A stretch of 64,000 bases of DNA, from NCBI GenBank assembly GCA_030704615.1, contig CM060733.1, positions 71,608,001 through 71,672,000 on the forward strand, written 5' to 3'. Made by a program: the position numbers and the translations under genes. This DNA is from Takakia lepidozioides (Eukaryota; Streptophyta; Takakiopsida; Takakiales; Takakiaceae). Below are positions 44,101-56,250 of the stretch, piece by piece; the stretch's first letter is position 1, and every line of letters begins with the position of its first letter. The notes beneath the pieces are model-generated. The model saw only the letters and a program-made list of their open reading frames with translations, did not search any database and was not told the DNA's origin.

Positions 44101-47100
44101 TGTGGGGACCTTGAATGTCAAGAATGCACCTTGTTGTCTAATCAATATATGATCCACTTTCAGTAGCAGTGATTGTTTGACAGTGGCAGGGGTTGCTTAT
44201 CCAAGTGTTTCATTGGAAGCGGAAGCGGTGACTGGCTGCTCACAATGCAGTATGGCTGAGGAGCGCTCATATTCAGCTCACAAGATTTCAGACGGCACTT
44301 TCTTGCGGGATATCGAGGAATTTGATTCTCACAGTCCATGTGCCCTTCACCATCTTATCAAGTGAGACAATTTCTTGCTTCTCCTCCTCAACCTTCCTCC
44401 CACTCTCTGGCTGTCTCTTTGTAAGCTGTACATCTCTTGTTACTCCCAAGATGAGTCCAGGCCTGGAGTCACGTGGAATATTACAAGAAATTGATGGATT
44501 ATTTTTGCAACCTGCAACCTGGATCCTTACTGGCTGCATGAATGCTACATCACATTTTGCAGTAGATTCATACCCTAGTGTGGGAGCCACAAACACGTCA
44601 AGAGGTTGATTCTCACTATTGTTGTGGTTGCCAACTTCAGAGAAAAGATCTCTTACAAGTTGCCTGTTCCCCTTAGATTTTAAGGGCGCATTAAATTCCC
44701 ACATGTGCTTCTCCCTAACCCCCTCGCTTTACCTTCAAGAATCACTTCAGGAATCACAAGCTCGATCATGGCCATCATATAGAACACTGCAACTCAAGCT
44801 TTCAAGACCATAATCTACTAGGGCTACGCGTTGCACCGCACTAGTGACAACTTCTGAGAACAATGATATTTTTTCATAGAGCTTATGGTTTAGTGATCTT
44901 CTATCTTCCTCTTTCTTTGTAGCACCTAGGGATTGTATGATTTTACCCAGAGTTGGTTGTCAATCACCCTCAGGTTCCTACTAGGATGTGTAAGTCATTG
45001 CGCAGGTGCTGGATCCAAATGTTGGCTACTTTTGGGTATAGGTACTACTTGGAGGATCCTGTATTGAATCCACTGACCCCATGGACCAGGCCACCTATCA
45101 AGAATGTATACTGCATGTACGGAATTGACCTCAAGACCGAGGTTAAGTTTCACCCTTGATCAACGTCTAGTTGTGGCATGGTGTAGACTGGTTTTCAAGT
45201 CTTTGTCAATGCATGTAGAAAACTGTTTGTTTCCTTCCACATCGGATTTCAATTTTGTGGCAGAAGTAAAGTGATCCTTGTGGGGGTTGTCTTATTGGTT
45301 GGACTTATATTGCACAGTATGATGGTGCTATGCCTGCTTTGTATAGGCCCGTAGGCCCTGATGTTAAAGGTCTACATTAACAAGCACCTTCAGGAGTTTG
45401 CAGCAGTTACAGGTGCTACCCAGATAGCCAACACTTGTTTGTGGGTCCCGTTTGCTACATATGGTGTGACAGTTATGGTTAAAGTGGAGTTCCGGTTGGT
45501 TCATTGGTCAGGTGGGCTACCATTTTGCACCTAGCGGGAAGCCATATCCAGATAACTGGAGTATCACGGATGTTTTCTACGAGGTAGAAGGAGGCTCTCT
45601 ACAATCAAGGTTAGCTATCAGCTTCCAACCCTTCTAGGCCCTTCAGTATTTGTAGATTGCTTTTCAGATACTGAATTGTCTTGTGTGGTTGTGCAGAGGG
45701 CACTTTCAAAGCTACTGACCTTGCATGCTCTTTTGACCTCTGATGTTCAGATCAGGGGTGAGGGTGAATGGTAATCCCGGGCCAGCTAGTGGTGATGTCA
45801 CGGTATATTCTCTCCCAGTTTTGCCTTGATGTTTTCCAAAACACTTGAACAAGCTCTCTTTTAGTCCTGTAATGTGAGTTTATGCAAGACACTTGCTGTG
45901 GCTCCGTCTGGTGATGACAGATTTACCTGGTACACAGCAAGGGTAACCAGACGTTTGATGAGTCTCTATTACACTAGTTCTGCTGCTTGTGGTTCTTCAG
46001 ATACCACCAGAGCATGGCACAGTGAACATTTAAATGTTATGGTGGCATGATAAACGTCTTTTTCAAAACTGCTTCGTGGAACCCCTTGTCATGGTATCAT
46101 GGTTTGTTGGCTGCCCTTTGTGTGAGGTGATGAGTTACTCGTTGAAATACAGACATTGGATAATGCTTTTGTGTGCATGACAACATTCCCTAACTGACCA
46201 CTTCGGCAGAAAAGTCTCGAAGAATACTATGCATGACAGGTGTTTTGGCAGGTACCATATCATTCACTGTCCTGGTGCAAGACATGGCTGGGTCCTGAAG
46301 TAAACATCACTAGAACTCCCCAGGTCTTTTTCTAACCTTCACAAATGAATTGAGAGAGGTTCCTCGGTTGTAGTTAGTTTGTTGTGTTCCCATTCTCCCC
46401 TTGAATTTGTTGACCTTTAAATTCTCTCTCCCAGGTACTTCTCTGGCAGGAGACTCTTAAGATTAGTCATATTAACACTCTGAAATATCATAGTGAGGGT
46501 TTGGGGAGAGAGGAGAGAGAACCTGGAAGTGGGTATCTGCTGAGCTGGCAAGGTTGAGAGACAGATGGCAGTAGACTCTTGAGTGCAGGAGTTAGAGAGG
46601 ACAAGTCTAAATGTTGTGACAGATGGCGGGTGGTTGTGCAGACTGCACATGAGGTCAGTGACATGCAGGAACAGCTGAATGTGGCGCATGACTATGGCAG
46701 GGACATTGCACCCAACATGACCAGAGATAGTCGTGTGAAATACATCACTTTTTATGAGGATGGGCTCAGCCTTCCAGGCAAACGAACTGCTGTTTGGGAG
46801 ATTGATAAAGGCATGTACAGGACTTCGTGATTACCTTGCAATAACCGTGCTAAATATATTTTCCCGTCTTTCATAAACTTGGACTATGCATGCTGCCAGG
46901 GTGAACTGAATCTGAGTGATGTCTTGTGGACACTGCTGCACTGTAGTGAGCAGGCTAGTTGCAAAGGTGCTTTGTCCGAGTAGCTGTCACTATTGACTTT
47001 GATGAAATCGGTGCCATATACGATGTCTTGTGGTGAAGGTGCATGCAGGAGAGCATGATGCAATCCCTGGTTGTATAGGCAGGATTTAGCTTCCCAGTCT

Positions 47101-49114
47101 CCATCACTGTTCCAAGTGTCTGCCCACTCAACGTCCCAAGTAGTGGGTGTTGACAGCTGCCGCCTGATTATTAGACCTTACCTCAAATCTTGCCAGGGCA
47201 ACAGTGGTAGGGAGGATTAAGGAGGATTAATCTCAATTCGTCTGAAAGGTTTTTCACTTCCACTCTGTGTTTTGCATGGCTGGGGTGGTGAGAGTGTATT
47301 GCACTAAGGCTCAAGTATTTGTATCAACTTGCTATAGTAGCAGTTGCATTTTTCAAAAGCCTACATATTACTCATTATTGTGTTCTGGAAAGCACCTCTT
47401 CATTTCTTTTTTTCGTTTCTGGTTTTTTTTACAAGGGAAGGGACAAGCACCCCAGAATAAAATACAGGAACCAAAGACCTCCCTCTTAACCTTGGCAAGC
47501 CAAGAAATGCTGCCCTGAGAGGGTCTGGTCCATCTCTATCTCTCTCCCACTCGTTTCTGGTCTGCGATAGTAAGAAGGCACCAACTGTGAGGCTTTGCAT
47601 CAAAAAGCTTAATATCATTATGCTTTTGGCTGGGAAGCACTGAATAAGAATTTTGTTGAGTAATGGCGAGAGACCTGGATAGCAGTGAAGGTTGAGGCAT
47701 GGGTTATCGAATGTGATTGGTTGAATCATGCAGTGGACCATCGAAATCTTGTTCGGTCCTCTGTGTTGCTGAGGGAGTTGTGGCTGGAGGCCGTCCACAG
47801 CTTCCGCCCTGATGCTAAGAGGCAGTTTGTCTCTAAAGGTTAGTAATATCAACCTTCATTCCTGTGTTACATGAAGGATGGCAGCTGTCTGCTGCACTGA
47901 AAGCAATCTCTCATCTCAATTACTGTTTATCACCCTTCATACATATGTACAAGTTGCACGGGATGTGTGAGAGCTCGTGAAATTTGATTCAACTCCCGCA
48001 CAGTGGATGTAGCTGTGGGTACCATCCTTCTCCCCTCTTTATGCATGACTGGAAATGTTGAATCCCCTGTAAATTGCAAGATTCTCTGCAAATTGCAAGA
48101 TGACAATCAAAAGATCAAATGAGCATTGATCCCTTGATCTTCCTGAGATAGTTGAATGTGCGAAATATTAGAAGAATTGTGGTCTGCAAGGTGGTTTCAC
48201 TTTTATTGATGAAGACACCTTGGTATGTATGTTTGATGTCAACATGTCCTTTATGTTTGATGGTGGTGGAGCAGAGCGACGGGAGCCAATGAGGGATGAG
48301 GATTGCTATTGGGACTACTCAAGGGCACGATGTGGTCGTACAGACCGCTGTGAATACAGGTTTACTGGGTCTTTTTCCATGCATTACATTGTTACATGTG
48401 GTCAGCTGTTAGTGTCAGTTTTGTCCTCCTGGTGTGTCCATCAAGGTTTCCATCCTTTCAATTCTACTTTATTAGGTGCAAACTGCAGGACTGGGCTTTC
48501 CTAGACTGTTTATGCTTGATTTTATATTGTGGAAGAGTATAAAGGCTGCCGTTGTCAAATTGTGGAAGCACAACCTTAAGGTCGAGTAGTTGAACTACTG
48601 CTTCTCTCTCCATGTGTACATTCCACGCAAACCTGGATTTATAAGGCTATCAAAATAGATCTTAATGACTTTGTCATGCCTATGTCGACTAGATTCCCAT
48701 GGACATGTCAGTATGTGTCTAGTAAGAGAGGAGCTAGAAGGCCTTGGATACATACAAGCCAATGATGGACAGAGACTGCTGACTCAGGTCGTTCCTTTAG
48801 GCGATGTTTGTTGAAGACAGACTTAGCCTATGTTTAGTGATGAATGGGTGGACATTTTTCATCTCTAGGACAACAGCTGAGGGATTTTATTGAAGAGACA
48901 GAAAGCAGGCGTCAGGTGTTTTCCTCCTGCAATGTTTTTACAGTTGGTTTGCTGTTACGTTGTTCAAATCAGCTTGAAAATATGAAGAACAAGAACAAAC
49001 TGACATGGCATGTGTGCATGTGATTGCAGATATGTTTTTGGAGATGTTCACCTAGGGCAGAGCTGCCGGCTAAAGGCTTCCTCAGAGAAGGACCACATCC
49101 TTCACTACTTTTGA
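35116..49114 (+). CDS. PSAT: Phospholipid:sterol O-acyltransferase (LCAT family), about 16 exons
   Basis: The enzyme transfers an acyl group from phospholipid to sterol at endomembranes. Exons: 35116-35352, 36088-36223, 42190-42334, 42845-43014, 43182-43258, 43461-43674, 44190-44361, 45042-45141, 45512-45609, 45751-45802, 46252-46323, about 46436-46500 (uncertain), about 46643-46810, 47734-47838, 48275-48359 and 49030-49114; phases agree across all firm junctions. The N-terminus is a signal sequence/anchor (WMLAWMAVGVLLPAAMG). Family blocks: SGVLIPGFASSRLRAW, ECKSRPDTGLSAITELDPGY, VPYDWRLS, the nucleophile Ser in FAHSMGNNVFRYF, a likely Asp in SGDVTVPYHSLSW, a likely His in VDHRNLVRS, and the C-terminal DVHLGQSCRL. 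Total is about 640 residues, the usual length. I recognise the plant PSAT1 type rather than PDAT. No disabling mutation was seen. The intron after 46810 uses a GC donor. Intron 2 carries a LINE. Confidence 0.85.
36250..36272. repeat. (CT)n microsatellite
   Basis: About eleven CT units in intron 2 of the acyltransferase gene, just before the LINE. Confidence 0.9.
36300..36770 (-). pseudogene. LINE endonuclease C-terminus, inverted 5' part
   Basis: On the minus strand, DDYIIVDKYL is followed in another frame by SDHFLVWTEIKR, the SDH motif of L1-type apurinic endonucleases. Then come linker residues (EALRHFVHSLQDLQSSSGNA). It is opposite in orientation to the RT part that begins near 36830. Confidence 0.65.
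36830..38960 (+). pseudogene. LINE (L1-like) reverse transcriptase remnant in PSAT intron 2
   Basis: Broken frames encode SPDELEYISKGYNAPISSSE, then GYKAGGPDGIVNELLKHGG, MLLNTVGKMFCRVIS, LHEGQVGFRRNRGCVDHIF, FFLDVKKAWDTVWRDGL, GVAQGCTLSPLLFNVF and the catalytic PALMFADDFAGIG (about 37990-38030). Frameshifts and an internal CT-rich insertion (36960-37300) inactivate it. The inverted 5' segment at 36300-36770 is the typical product of twin priming during L1 integration. It shares the sense orientation of the host gene. Confidence 0.85.
37165..37200. repeat. (TTC)n microsatellite within LINE
   Basis: About nine TTC units inside the pyrimidine-rich insertion 37020-37240. Confidence 0.85.
38998..39065. 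repeat. Minisatellite fragment related to 33640-34480
   Basis: ACTTGGGCCTCGACATAGGA, CATACATAGGAGATTGCACT and GGGCTTAGATGACA match units of the upstream minisatellite. Confidence 0.75.
39066..40990 (+). repeat. Tandem remnants of a LINE 3' region
   Basis: A block with TTCACCAA(T/C)(T/C)TTCAAAAT, GAGGCTGAGC(C/T)(T/A)AAAG, CCCTTTTGGGGCCT-like words, then GTGTGAAGGG and GGAAATCTGGAAAGCCTGAA recurs near 39170, 39440 and 40480. CGCCCAAATTGGGTGCGGGGTCTACGGCCACAAGGCT-type sequence recurs at 39620 and 40690. All lie in intron 2 of the acyltransferase gene and none has an intact frame. Confidence 0.55.
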
Positions 49115-50690
49115 TCCCTTTTTTTTCTTTTTTAAAGCTAACATCCTTGTATGAGGATCAGCGTTCCACATCTGCCGCTTGAATCCCTCCAATATCAAGC
49201 TGTAGACAAACGTTTTTGTTACTTTCTGAAGTCTTTTCATCTGTTACGCAGCTCCAATAGAATTCTTCCACAAATAGTTACCATTCACTGTGGCCAATTA
49301 TGTCAAGACGTTTTTGGATGAATTGATTTTCTGGACTGCATCTACGGCTTGGCACAACTTGATGGAAACAGGTTTTGGTAGAGTATGTGCTGTAAGGTAA
49401 AAGTGGGGGTTCTGAATCCTGCCAGTGTGACATACACCCAGTTAGTCCAATTTTGACGCTGCAGCCGAAGAGAAAACGACATTGCACCACCTTTCTTGAC
49501 ATTCACATTCTCTCTCATTTTCACACTCTTCACTATCTACCACACTCATGCTACCCTAATGACAGATTGCTGGCACATGCATGGACAAGCTCCTGTATGA
49601 TTCCATACGTATGTCGAGTTTAGAACCCCTTCTTTTTATGCTACAGTGTGTGACGGACGAACGAGACTGATTGGTCCAAGGTTTGATCTTTGAAACAAAT
49701 TGAAAAGCTGTGTACATGTGCAAGAGCAAAGTGGGCGGGTCTGATTTTTGCAGGGTCAGTCATTTTACAGTATTCATCAAGGCACATTGGCATCGTGATC
49801 TGGATAGTTCAAGATCTCAGGAGATAGATCATGAATGCCAGTAGCGTGTAGAAATGAGCACACAGTTTAGAAATTCTCACTGAATGGGATATAAATTAGG
49901 ACAGCGGGTACTACGTGAGGTCTTGTAAAGCAGGAAGAAACATCAGCTAGAAATAGAGAGTCACTTGAACGATGCCATGCTAGGCTCAGAGATCGATATT
50001 ACTTTGCTAACATGGTGAAATCTGTCGAGTGGGGTGACGAAGTGCAGGTGCCAGGCTCGCACCCAAACCCGACGTGGGATGAGTCTTGTGTGCTGGAAAT
50101 CTGTCTTAAGGGTCTGAACAATAACAATATAAGATCATAGAAAGTCTAGTGGCTACTTAGGGAGACTGAGAGATGAATGTGCTCTGATTACATTAGCGAA
50201 AGTAATTTTTGTAGCTTCACATAAGTATGCTTCTAAGTCCAAAACTATCTGCTTCGTTGATCTTTGAAGGTGGTAGATGAAGACATGTGTTGTTTCAGAT
50301 GGTGGCCTCTTGCGAAGTGCTCTTGGTTGAAACTCTGGAACTCCAATGGGGTCGAGGCAGAAGGCGAAATTCCCGAGTGGTCTCAGAGAGTGCATTTGGC
50401 GACTGGTTGGATAAAGCTACCCGGGTTACTTGGTGGTGGCAAGTAAGACCGTGACTTCTGTATGTATTTTGGACCCACATTTTGTAGGTGCCATAGGTTC
50501 ATATTTCCATATCTCATTGTCTAGTTCTCTATGGTACAAATGAACCAATGCCACTTATTCCAGGGTTAAAGGCGGTTGGACCAGCCCTTAACACCCTGTT
50601 CCATATGAAATAAAATCATATGTACCTCAGTAAATCTTTTACTGAGGACAGTGCCCAAGCCTTAAGATGAGAGAATGTGTCTTGGGGTGA
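49115..50690. other. Intergenic sequence downstream of PSAT
   Basis: No convincing coding sequence, RNA gene or repeat was recognised. Confidence 0.4.
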
Positions 50691-51835
50691 TATGATGCAT
50701 CAAAGACTGTTGGAGGAGTTGAAACGTATTGAGGAGAAGTCGGGGCGCACCGCTATAGTGTCGGCCCCCATCATTGCACAGCTAATTCTTTGAATCTTGC
50801 CCCCTCACTAAGGAAGAACATAAGGCCATGGGGCTAATTGAGATGCAGATCATTGTTGCTAAGCAACAAGGGTCACACAACAGTGGAGTTCGTCCAGAAT
50901 AACAAGGGAAGCCAAACGACAGAAGATGATGAGGGTCGAGCAACATGAAAACCAACAGCACCATGTGGCAGCGGAACCTGGAGGGGAGGAGCAAGAAGTG
51001 ATCTCACAACCAGTCCCAACACAGCAAGATGTGCATGTTACGCAACATGTAATTTTACAGGCTCTTGCACTCTCGGCTGTCCATCTCTCTCCATGGATGG
51101 CAGTCAACATTCCTACTATAGAGCAAATTAGGAAAGAGATAAGGCAAGAAGAGCAGAATGAGAGGAACCCATTGGCAGTGATGGCAAAAGAGGTCATCAT
51201 TCCAGTCCGCTCACCACAAGGGGAAATAGTTGCAGAGAATAAACCTGAGGGCAGTAAGTCAGGGCCTTCTGCAGCAGAATGTGCAAGGCTTTAAGGCCAG
51301 GTTGGTTCTTGGCAAACCATGGTATTTTAGCCACCAAGGGAGCAAGAAGCCATGATAGTTAATACCATGAACAGGCCTTCCAATTTTCTCACAAGCTACT
51401 TCAAAGATTATGTGCCTTTGGAGCAGTTAGGAGCTTTGAGAGAGCAGCTCGAGACAGGCACGGCCCGGATACCATAGCCCAAGATGAATAACAACCAGCT
51501 CGAGCATGGCACAATTTTACTGCCCAAGGTCAAAGATGATCTTGAATGGCAATCGTATAACGATGCTATGCTACAATTACCACCTTCCATTCCCCAAGTT
51601 ATGGATAAATTGTGGAAGCAATTATCTCCCACAAACACTTTGGGTCAATATTATCACCTCATGCACCACTGGATTCCCCTGGCAGGTCGATTAAAGGTGT
51701 TTGAGCCAGAGCAGGACATTGAGGACCATCATTTTGCCAAGCTCTGGCAGGCTGTAGGAATTTTGTATAAGGAATTACTTGGCTTCCAAATGCTCCTTGG
51801 ATTTATATATCCACAAGGACACCAGAGGTAGCCAA
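50690..51835 (+). pseudogene. Unidentified decayed ORF pair
   Basis: Frames at 50926-51294 (HENQQHHVAAEPGGEEQE, then PWMAVNIPTIEQIRKEIRQE) and 51484-51831 (LEHGTILLPKVKDDLEWQSY, PPSIPQVMDKLWKQLSPTN) look like protein. They are separated by stops, and an upstream frame at 50695-50790 (LLEELKRIEEKSGRTAIVSA) also looks coding. Polar, helix-forming composition suggests a gag-like or coiled-coil protein. No family is recognised. Confidence 0.3.
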
Positions 51836-51849
51836 CATTGTCATGGGAT

Positions 51850-52010
51850 GCACGGCCAGCGACGCAACGGCGTGAGCGTAGCGTGTGAGCGTGCGCTCAC
51901 GCCACGGCAGCGTGAGCCCGTACACCCGCCATGTCGGCGTGAGCACATATCCCGGCATGTCACTTTGGGCCCACGTAGCGAGTTACATAAGAAATGATGC
52001 CTATACCCGA
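51850..52010. repeat. GC-rich GTGAGC/GCTCAC inverted words
   Basis: CGTGAGCGTGCGCTCACG and further CGTGAGC words occur within 120 bp. A related cluster is at 60110-60220. This may be the end of another transposon family; no partner end or target duplication was identified. Confidence 0.4.
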
Positions 52011-52084
52011 GGGGCCTATAACCGCGGACACCCTCCACACATATTCCAACACCAAGAAACATTCGAGTGCTTGACATCAACCAC

Positions 52085-52835
52085 TCAACCAAAAAAAAAA
52101 TTTGCAAAGGAAAAGTTGAAGTGAATTTTAAGATGCTTCAAATTGAGAATGACAATGTTGCTGAAGAGGTTGACGGCGGAGACGATGATGAGGATGAGGA
52201 AGTGGAGGACGAAGATTTGGAAGAAGGAGGAGGACATTTCGAACACAGGGAGGAGGACCAGGGCATCGAGGGTAACGAGGATGACGAAGAACCTGGATAC
52301 GTCCATTTCCTTCCATTGCTTCGGTCGCGATGAAGCAATCTTCTCGAGATTGGAAGGGTTGATTAGCGCGAAATACACCGGATGTTTGGAGTCGAACAAA
52401 TGAAGCTCGAAGAGTCGCGCTTTCACTTCGTCCTTATGCTTGATATTTAAGAGCCTGTAAACCATGCTCCTTGGAGCTAGTTCCATCATGGAAACCTTCA
52501 CAAGGAAGGTACTCTCGAATCCAAAGGGAAATACATCGTTGTATTCCTTCGTGAGCCTCTCCTCCATCTTCTCGCACTTTTCTTTGTCGAAAATCTCCCC
52601 ATCTATGGGTCTCTTGTTATCTGCCATCAATGTTGGATCCTGATCCTCCTTCTGTTTCTTCTTTCCTGCGGAAGTCCCGGCCCAAATTTTTATATGGGCT
52701 TTTCATCATGTGTTGTTCCAAGACTTTAGAGGATGAGGCTTTGATGCTTTTGGTTCCTTCTATGTACATGCCAACAACGGTTTTCCCTTCGTATTCTTGC
52801 ACTTGGGAGCTGAGAACTTCTCTCAGCCCCTCCAT
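52085..52835 (-). CDS. Hypothetical frames, possibly two parts of one protein
   Basis: The minus frames 52835-52617 (MEGLREVLSSQVQEYEGKTV, YIEGTKSIKASSSKVLEQH) and 52630-52085 (MMADNKRPIDGEIFDKEKCE, FLVKVSMMELAPRSMVYRLL) are close and could belong together. The 3' part of the second turns hydrophobic only because it is antisense to an acidic plus-strand repeat (52150-52300), so the true end is probably earlier. Unrecognised. Confidence 0.25.
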
Positions 52836-53274
52836 TTATTGATTTTTTGTTTTTTTTTGGTGCTGGGAGAGAGCACCAGCTGTTGTTGTCTCCTTCCCCT
52901 TGCTTCTTTGGGCCAGTGTGTGGAGATAGTAACAGTCTCTCCCAATGCCCTATGTCAAGAATGTAAGGTTGAGGCTTATCGTGCAGAATGTTGATTGGTA
53001 AAATGCAGGGGTCATCTTCAGAGGGCTGCTGAAGGTGCTACCTGATCACAAAATGTGCCTGCGAGGACTAGGTATTCATGCCCCTTCTTGAGGGCATCCA
53101 TAATCTGATGTTGTATTCAATGATGTTGGTCCTTTCTACTTGATAGTCAGCCATGTACACAATGCAATCATTAGGATTTCCACTTCATGTTTACTTCTGT
53201 GGTCATGAGATTGACAGCTCAAAAGTGTTTATAGGAGAGACTGGATGAGTTGAGAGTGTGTTGCGATGAGCAGG

Positions 53275-53665
53275 GTCAATGGCACTGATAATTGGCAAGT
53301 TTGATGAGGCAATCACATGGCTGGAGCAGGCCGTGATTGCATACCCGACTAATGTGCTCTTTCACACAAGGTATCTGCTGCCTATGATACTACTTCCAAC
53401 ACTTCTAGTTTTGGGTGCTACCAATAGGTCGTTGGGGCAAGTTGGAATTTGAGGAGGAACAGTCATTAGCAATCACCAGAGCAGACCGCAAGTACATCTT
53501 CAACCTAGGTGTTTGGGGTGAAGGTGTCCCTTTCAACATATTGTCTGTCATAAAGCTGTAGTATGAGTACTTGAGAGCTCTCAGAGTTGCTGAACTGGGT
53601 GTGCCTTTACTTACCCAAGGTGCCCTTGTCGGGGCTGGCTTCATCAATGCTGGCCCCCTATTTGC
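53275..53665 (+). pseudogene. Host gene fragment with a TPR-like exon
   Basis: A possible exon after AGCAG at 53270 encodes GKFDEAITWLEQAVIAYPTN, a good tetratricopeptide pattern, and ends at a GT donor (53370). A second possible exon from about 53431 encodes RWGKLEFEEEQSLAITRADR, YIFNLGVWGEGVPFNILSV, an in-frame TAG, then YEYLRALRVAELGVPLLTQG. It stops where element 3 is inserted 100 bp further on. The parent gene is not identified. Confidence 0.35.
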
Positions 53666-53767
53666 AGGCTTATGACATTTTGAACGCCTGCTGGGGTTTT
53701 TTCCCCCTCTTTGATTTGAGTGAAATGGCCACTAGCCCCTTTCTTTTAAACAAATTGGCAAAAAACT

Positions 53768-53870
53768 GGAGGTTAGCTATTTCATGAGCATGAGCGGCAC
53801 GAGCAGAGTAGCAAGACAATCGGTTTTCATGAGCAGAAGTACAGATTTCGAAAATAAAAAACATTATAAA
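53768..53870 (+). repeat. Left terminus of element 3
   Basis: GGAGGTTAGCTATTTCATGA plus ATGAGC units are identical in layout to 15514. The bases before it (GGCAAAAAACT) would be expected again at the right end. Confidence 0.65.
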
Positions 53871-53989
53871 ACATTAATTTAATGCAATGTGTCAGAAAAA
53901 AACAAATATATTATCCGGCACCTTGAAGGGAAAATTGTAGTTTTGAGAGTTGTGCTCATGATATTTCGTCTTCCGCTCATGCCAATTCC

Positions 53990-54400
53990 CAGCGACATGT
54001 GCAAAAATGGCGCCGAATTTCGCGGTAATAGGGTCCGTATCCGGAAAAATCCGCGACGTATTTCGCGGTAATAGGTCTCTCTGGCGAAAAATGGTGCCGA
54101 ATTCCGCGGCTATCGGTCCCCTCATGACAGGTGTGTAAGCCCAAAATTTGGAAATGTGGCGCCAAATTTTGGTACATGGTGTGCCAGGGATTGCATAGAT
54201 GTTGGGCAGTTCTGGGTCATGTAACTAGAAATTCGGCGCCATTTTTCCAGACATCGTTCCCGTGCATGTTCGGACTTAGCCAGTTTTCGGCCCAAAATAG
54301 AGAAATTCAGCGCCATTTTTCCAGACACATCCAGACCAGTGCATGTTATTTCGGCCCAAAATAGAGAAATTCGGCGCCATTTTTCTAGAAATGGCCCCAC
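53990..54400. repeat. Subterminal half-palindromes of element 3
   Basis: GGCGCCGAATTTCGCGG and AAATTCGGCGCCATTTTTCC words occur in the same order as 15745-16160, with a small deletion near 54345. Confidence 0.75.
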
Positions 54401-54555
54401 AACTGCTTCTGTTGGATTTCAATTTGAATGGAATATTGCCTCATTCCAGGAGTTTTGGGGTGCATTTCATTACACTGCAAAAAAAAGTCTGATACATGAA
54501 AATGCAATTGAAAATATCCATATGGAGGATTCCCTTTGCCCCATCAATGATTTCT

Positions 54556-55480
54556 GGAATCCCTAAGGAGGAGTTTGTGCAGCTCGTTCACGCTCAACGC
54601 ATCGGCTGTTGGCCTCTTTGAAGCAATGGCATGTCCCGAAGGCCCTCTCGCAAGGCTGCCCGAGGAGGGAACTCAAAGAAGATATTACCGTCGACGTCTG
54701 CGGGAAGGCATGTAACCGATTTAATTGCGAACTTGCTGTAGTCCAGCCTGGCCAGCTCCGAGCGGTGTCCCTCCTTGTGAAGCCCTCGCAGAATTTCAAG
54801 AATGGATCGAACTGCGGTGCTCGTGCTGGGAATATGACTCCCTCGTCCACTGACGTCCATTGAGGACTTGCCTGATCTCCAGGACGATCTCGGAACTTCC
54901 ATGACCTCGTCTGAGTCGGACAGGTTGTGAACAACCCGGTTCTCGCTCGTCTTCATTGATGGGTTCGGCTCTGGATTTACTTCGTTGCGGACTTCTCTCT
55001 TTGAGGTACCCACACTCTGATTCGCGGATTGTTTCGTGGAAGGCGCCAGGATAGAAGGTGCATTTGGCGGGCAAATGAAGTCCCCAACAGCCCTGTATAT
55101 GACGTTGTCCGATGGTGGAACTCGTCATTCTCTGCCATCACCGAAATCATCGTGGAGCACAACAATACTCTCGACAACAACGCCGTTTGAGTCCTTCTTT
55201 TCCTCCTCCCAAAAAACCGTCCCCGGTTTCAGGTGGTATCGAACGCACAGATATTTCTCCATCACACGGCAGATGTCCCCTCTGCACGGAAATGAAGCTC
55301 TATGCTCGTGAGGAGGGCAGTACACTGTAGCGCTCGGGTTTTCCGCCATGGGAGATGTGCACACAAGACAGCCAGGAAGGCGTGCGGGCAAGCTCCCTGG
55401 TAGAAGGAGGATGCAGCGATGGGAAGGAATGCAGTGCCGATTTGTCCGTGTGACGAAGCCTGATCCAAATCCAGGGAGCC
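54556..55480 (-). pseudogene. Transposase with core deleted (copy D)
   Basis: The minus frames give the leader domain (EKYLCVRYHLKPGTVFWEEE, VPPSDNVIYRAVGDF) with a TGA replacing the Trp of the EWRVPPSD block at 55125-55127. The N-terminal region follows (MKTSENRVVHNLSDSDEV, PADVDGNIFFEFPP). At 54660 this is fused directly to a piece from the 3' exon (AALREGLRDMPLLQRG, matching 17435), then at 54600 to the 3' end. DDE core and SWIM are gone, so it could only move in trans. GTTTG at 55185-55189 marks the site that holds Ty3 in element 2. Confidence 0.68.
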
Positions 55481-55655
55481 AACTATCTCAAAAATCCACA
55501 GTCAGAGTGTTAATGAACCTTGTCTCCGGAATGCGGCCCCTGGACTTTGCGCAATAACTGCCAACGGTATGCAGTCAGAAAGTGGGGGGCCGTCCGGATG
55601 ATGTCGGCTGAAGGGGAGAAGCCGGCATCGGGCCGTCACATTACTACCCCCGGAT

Positions 55656-56250
55656 GGAAATTCGGCACCGAATATCCAACAGGGGCCACCCGGTTGAAGT
55701 TGCCTCGGGCAGAGAGGCCGGCACCTGTCCGACAGAGAACATCCCCCGGATGGAAATTCAGAGCCGAATTTCCATCCGGGCCCCCCAAAGGAAGTCATGT
55801 CGGGGGGTCAGGCCGAAAACTGGCCGACATAAAAACCTCCCCGTATGGAAAAACGGCACCGAATTTCCATCCGGGGCCGTTCGGATGCAGTCGGCCCGGG
55901 GGAGAGGCCGGCACCTGGCCGTCACATTACAACCCCCGGACGGAAAATTGGCACCGAATATCCAACAGGGGACGCCCGGATGAAGTCGCCTCGGACGGAG
56001 AGGCCGGCACCTGTCCGACAGAGAGCATCCCCCGGATGGAAATTCGACGCCGAATTTCCGTCTGGGCCCCCCCAAAGGAAGTCCTGTCGGGGGGTCAGGC
56101 CAAAAACTGGCCGACATAAAAACCTCCCCGAATGGAAAAACAGCGCCGAATTTCCATCCAGGGCCGTTCGGATGCAGTCGGCTCGGGGGGAGAGGTCGGC
56201 ACCTGGCTGTCACATTACAACCCCCGGACGGAAATTCGGCACCGAATTCA
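55656..56250. repeat. Palindrome array 3, 95-96-bp period
   Basis: Palindromes related to GAAATTCGGCGCCGAATTTC start at 55656, 55752, 55847, 55942, 56038, 56134 and 56230. Spacers alternate as in array 2a. The array ends inside a palindrome, where it joins Y3. Confidence 0.93.

Noticed and set aside
35116-49114. PDAT (phospholipid:diacylglycerol acyltransferase)
   Set aside because: The blocks SGVLIPGFASSRLRAW, ECKSRPDTGLSAITELDPGY and the DVHLGQSCRL end fit the PSAT branch of the LCAT family.
53405-53647. Minus-strand 80-codon ORF
   Set aside because: The plus strand reads as a better protein with splice sites and a TPR neighbour; the minus frame is its shadow.
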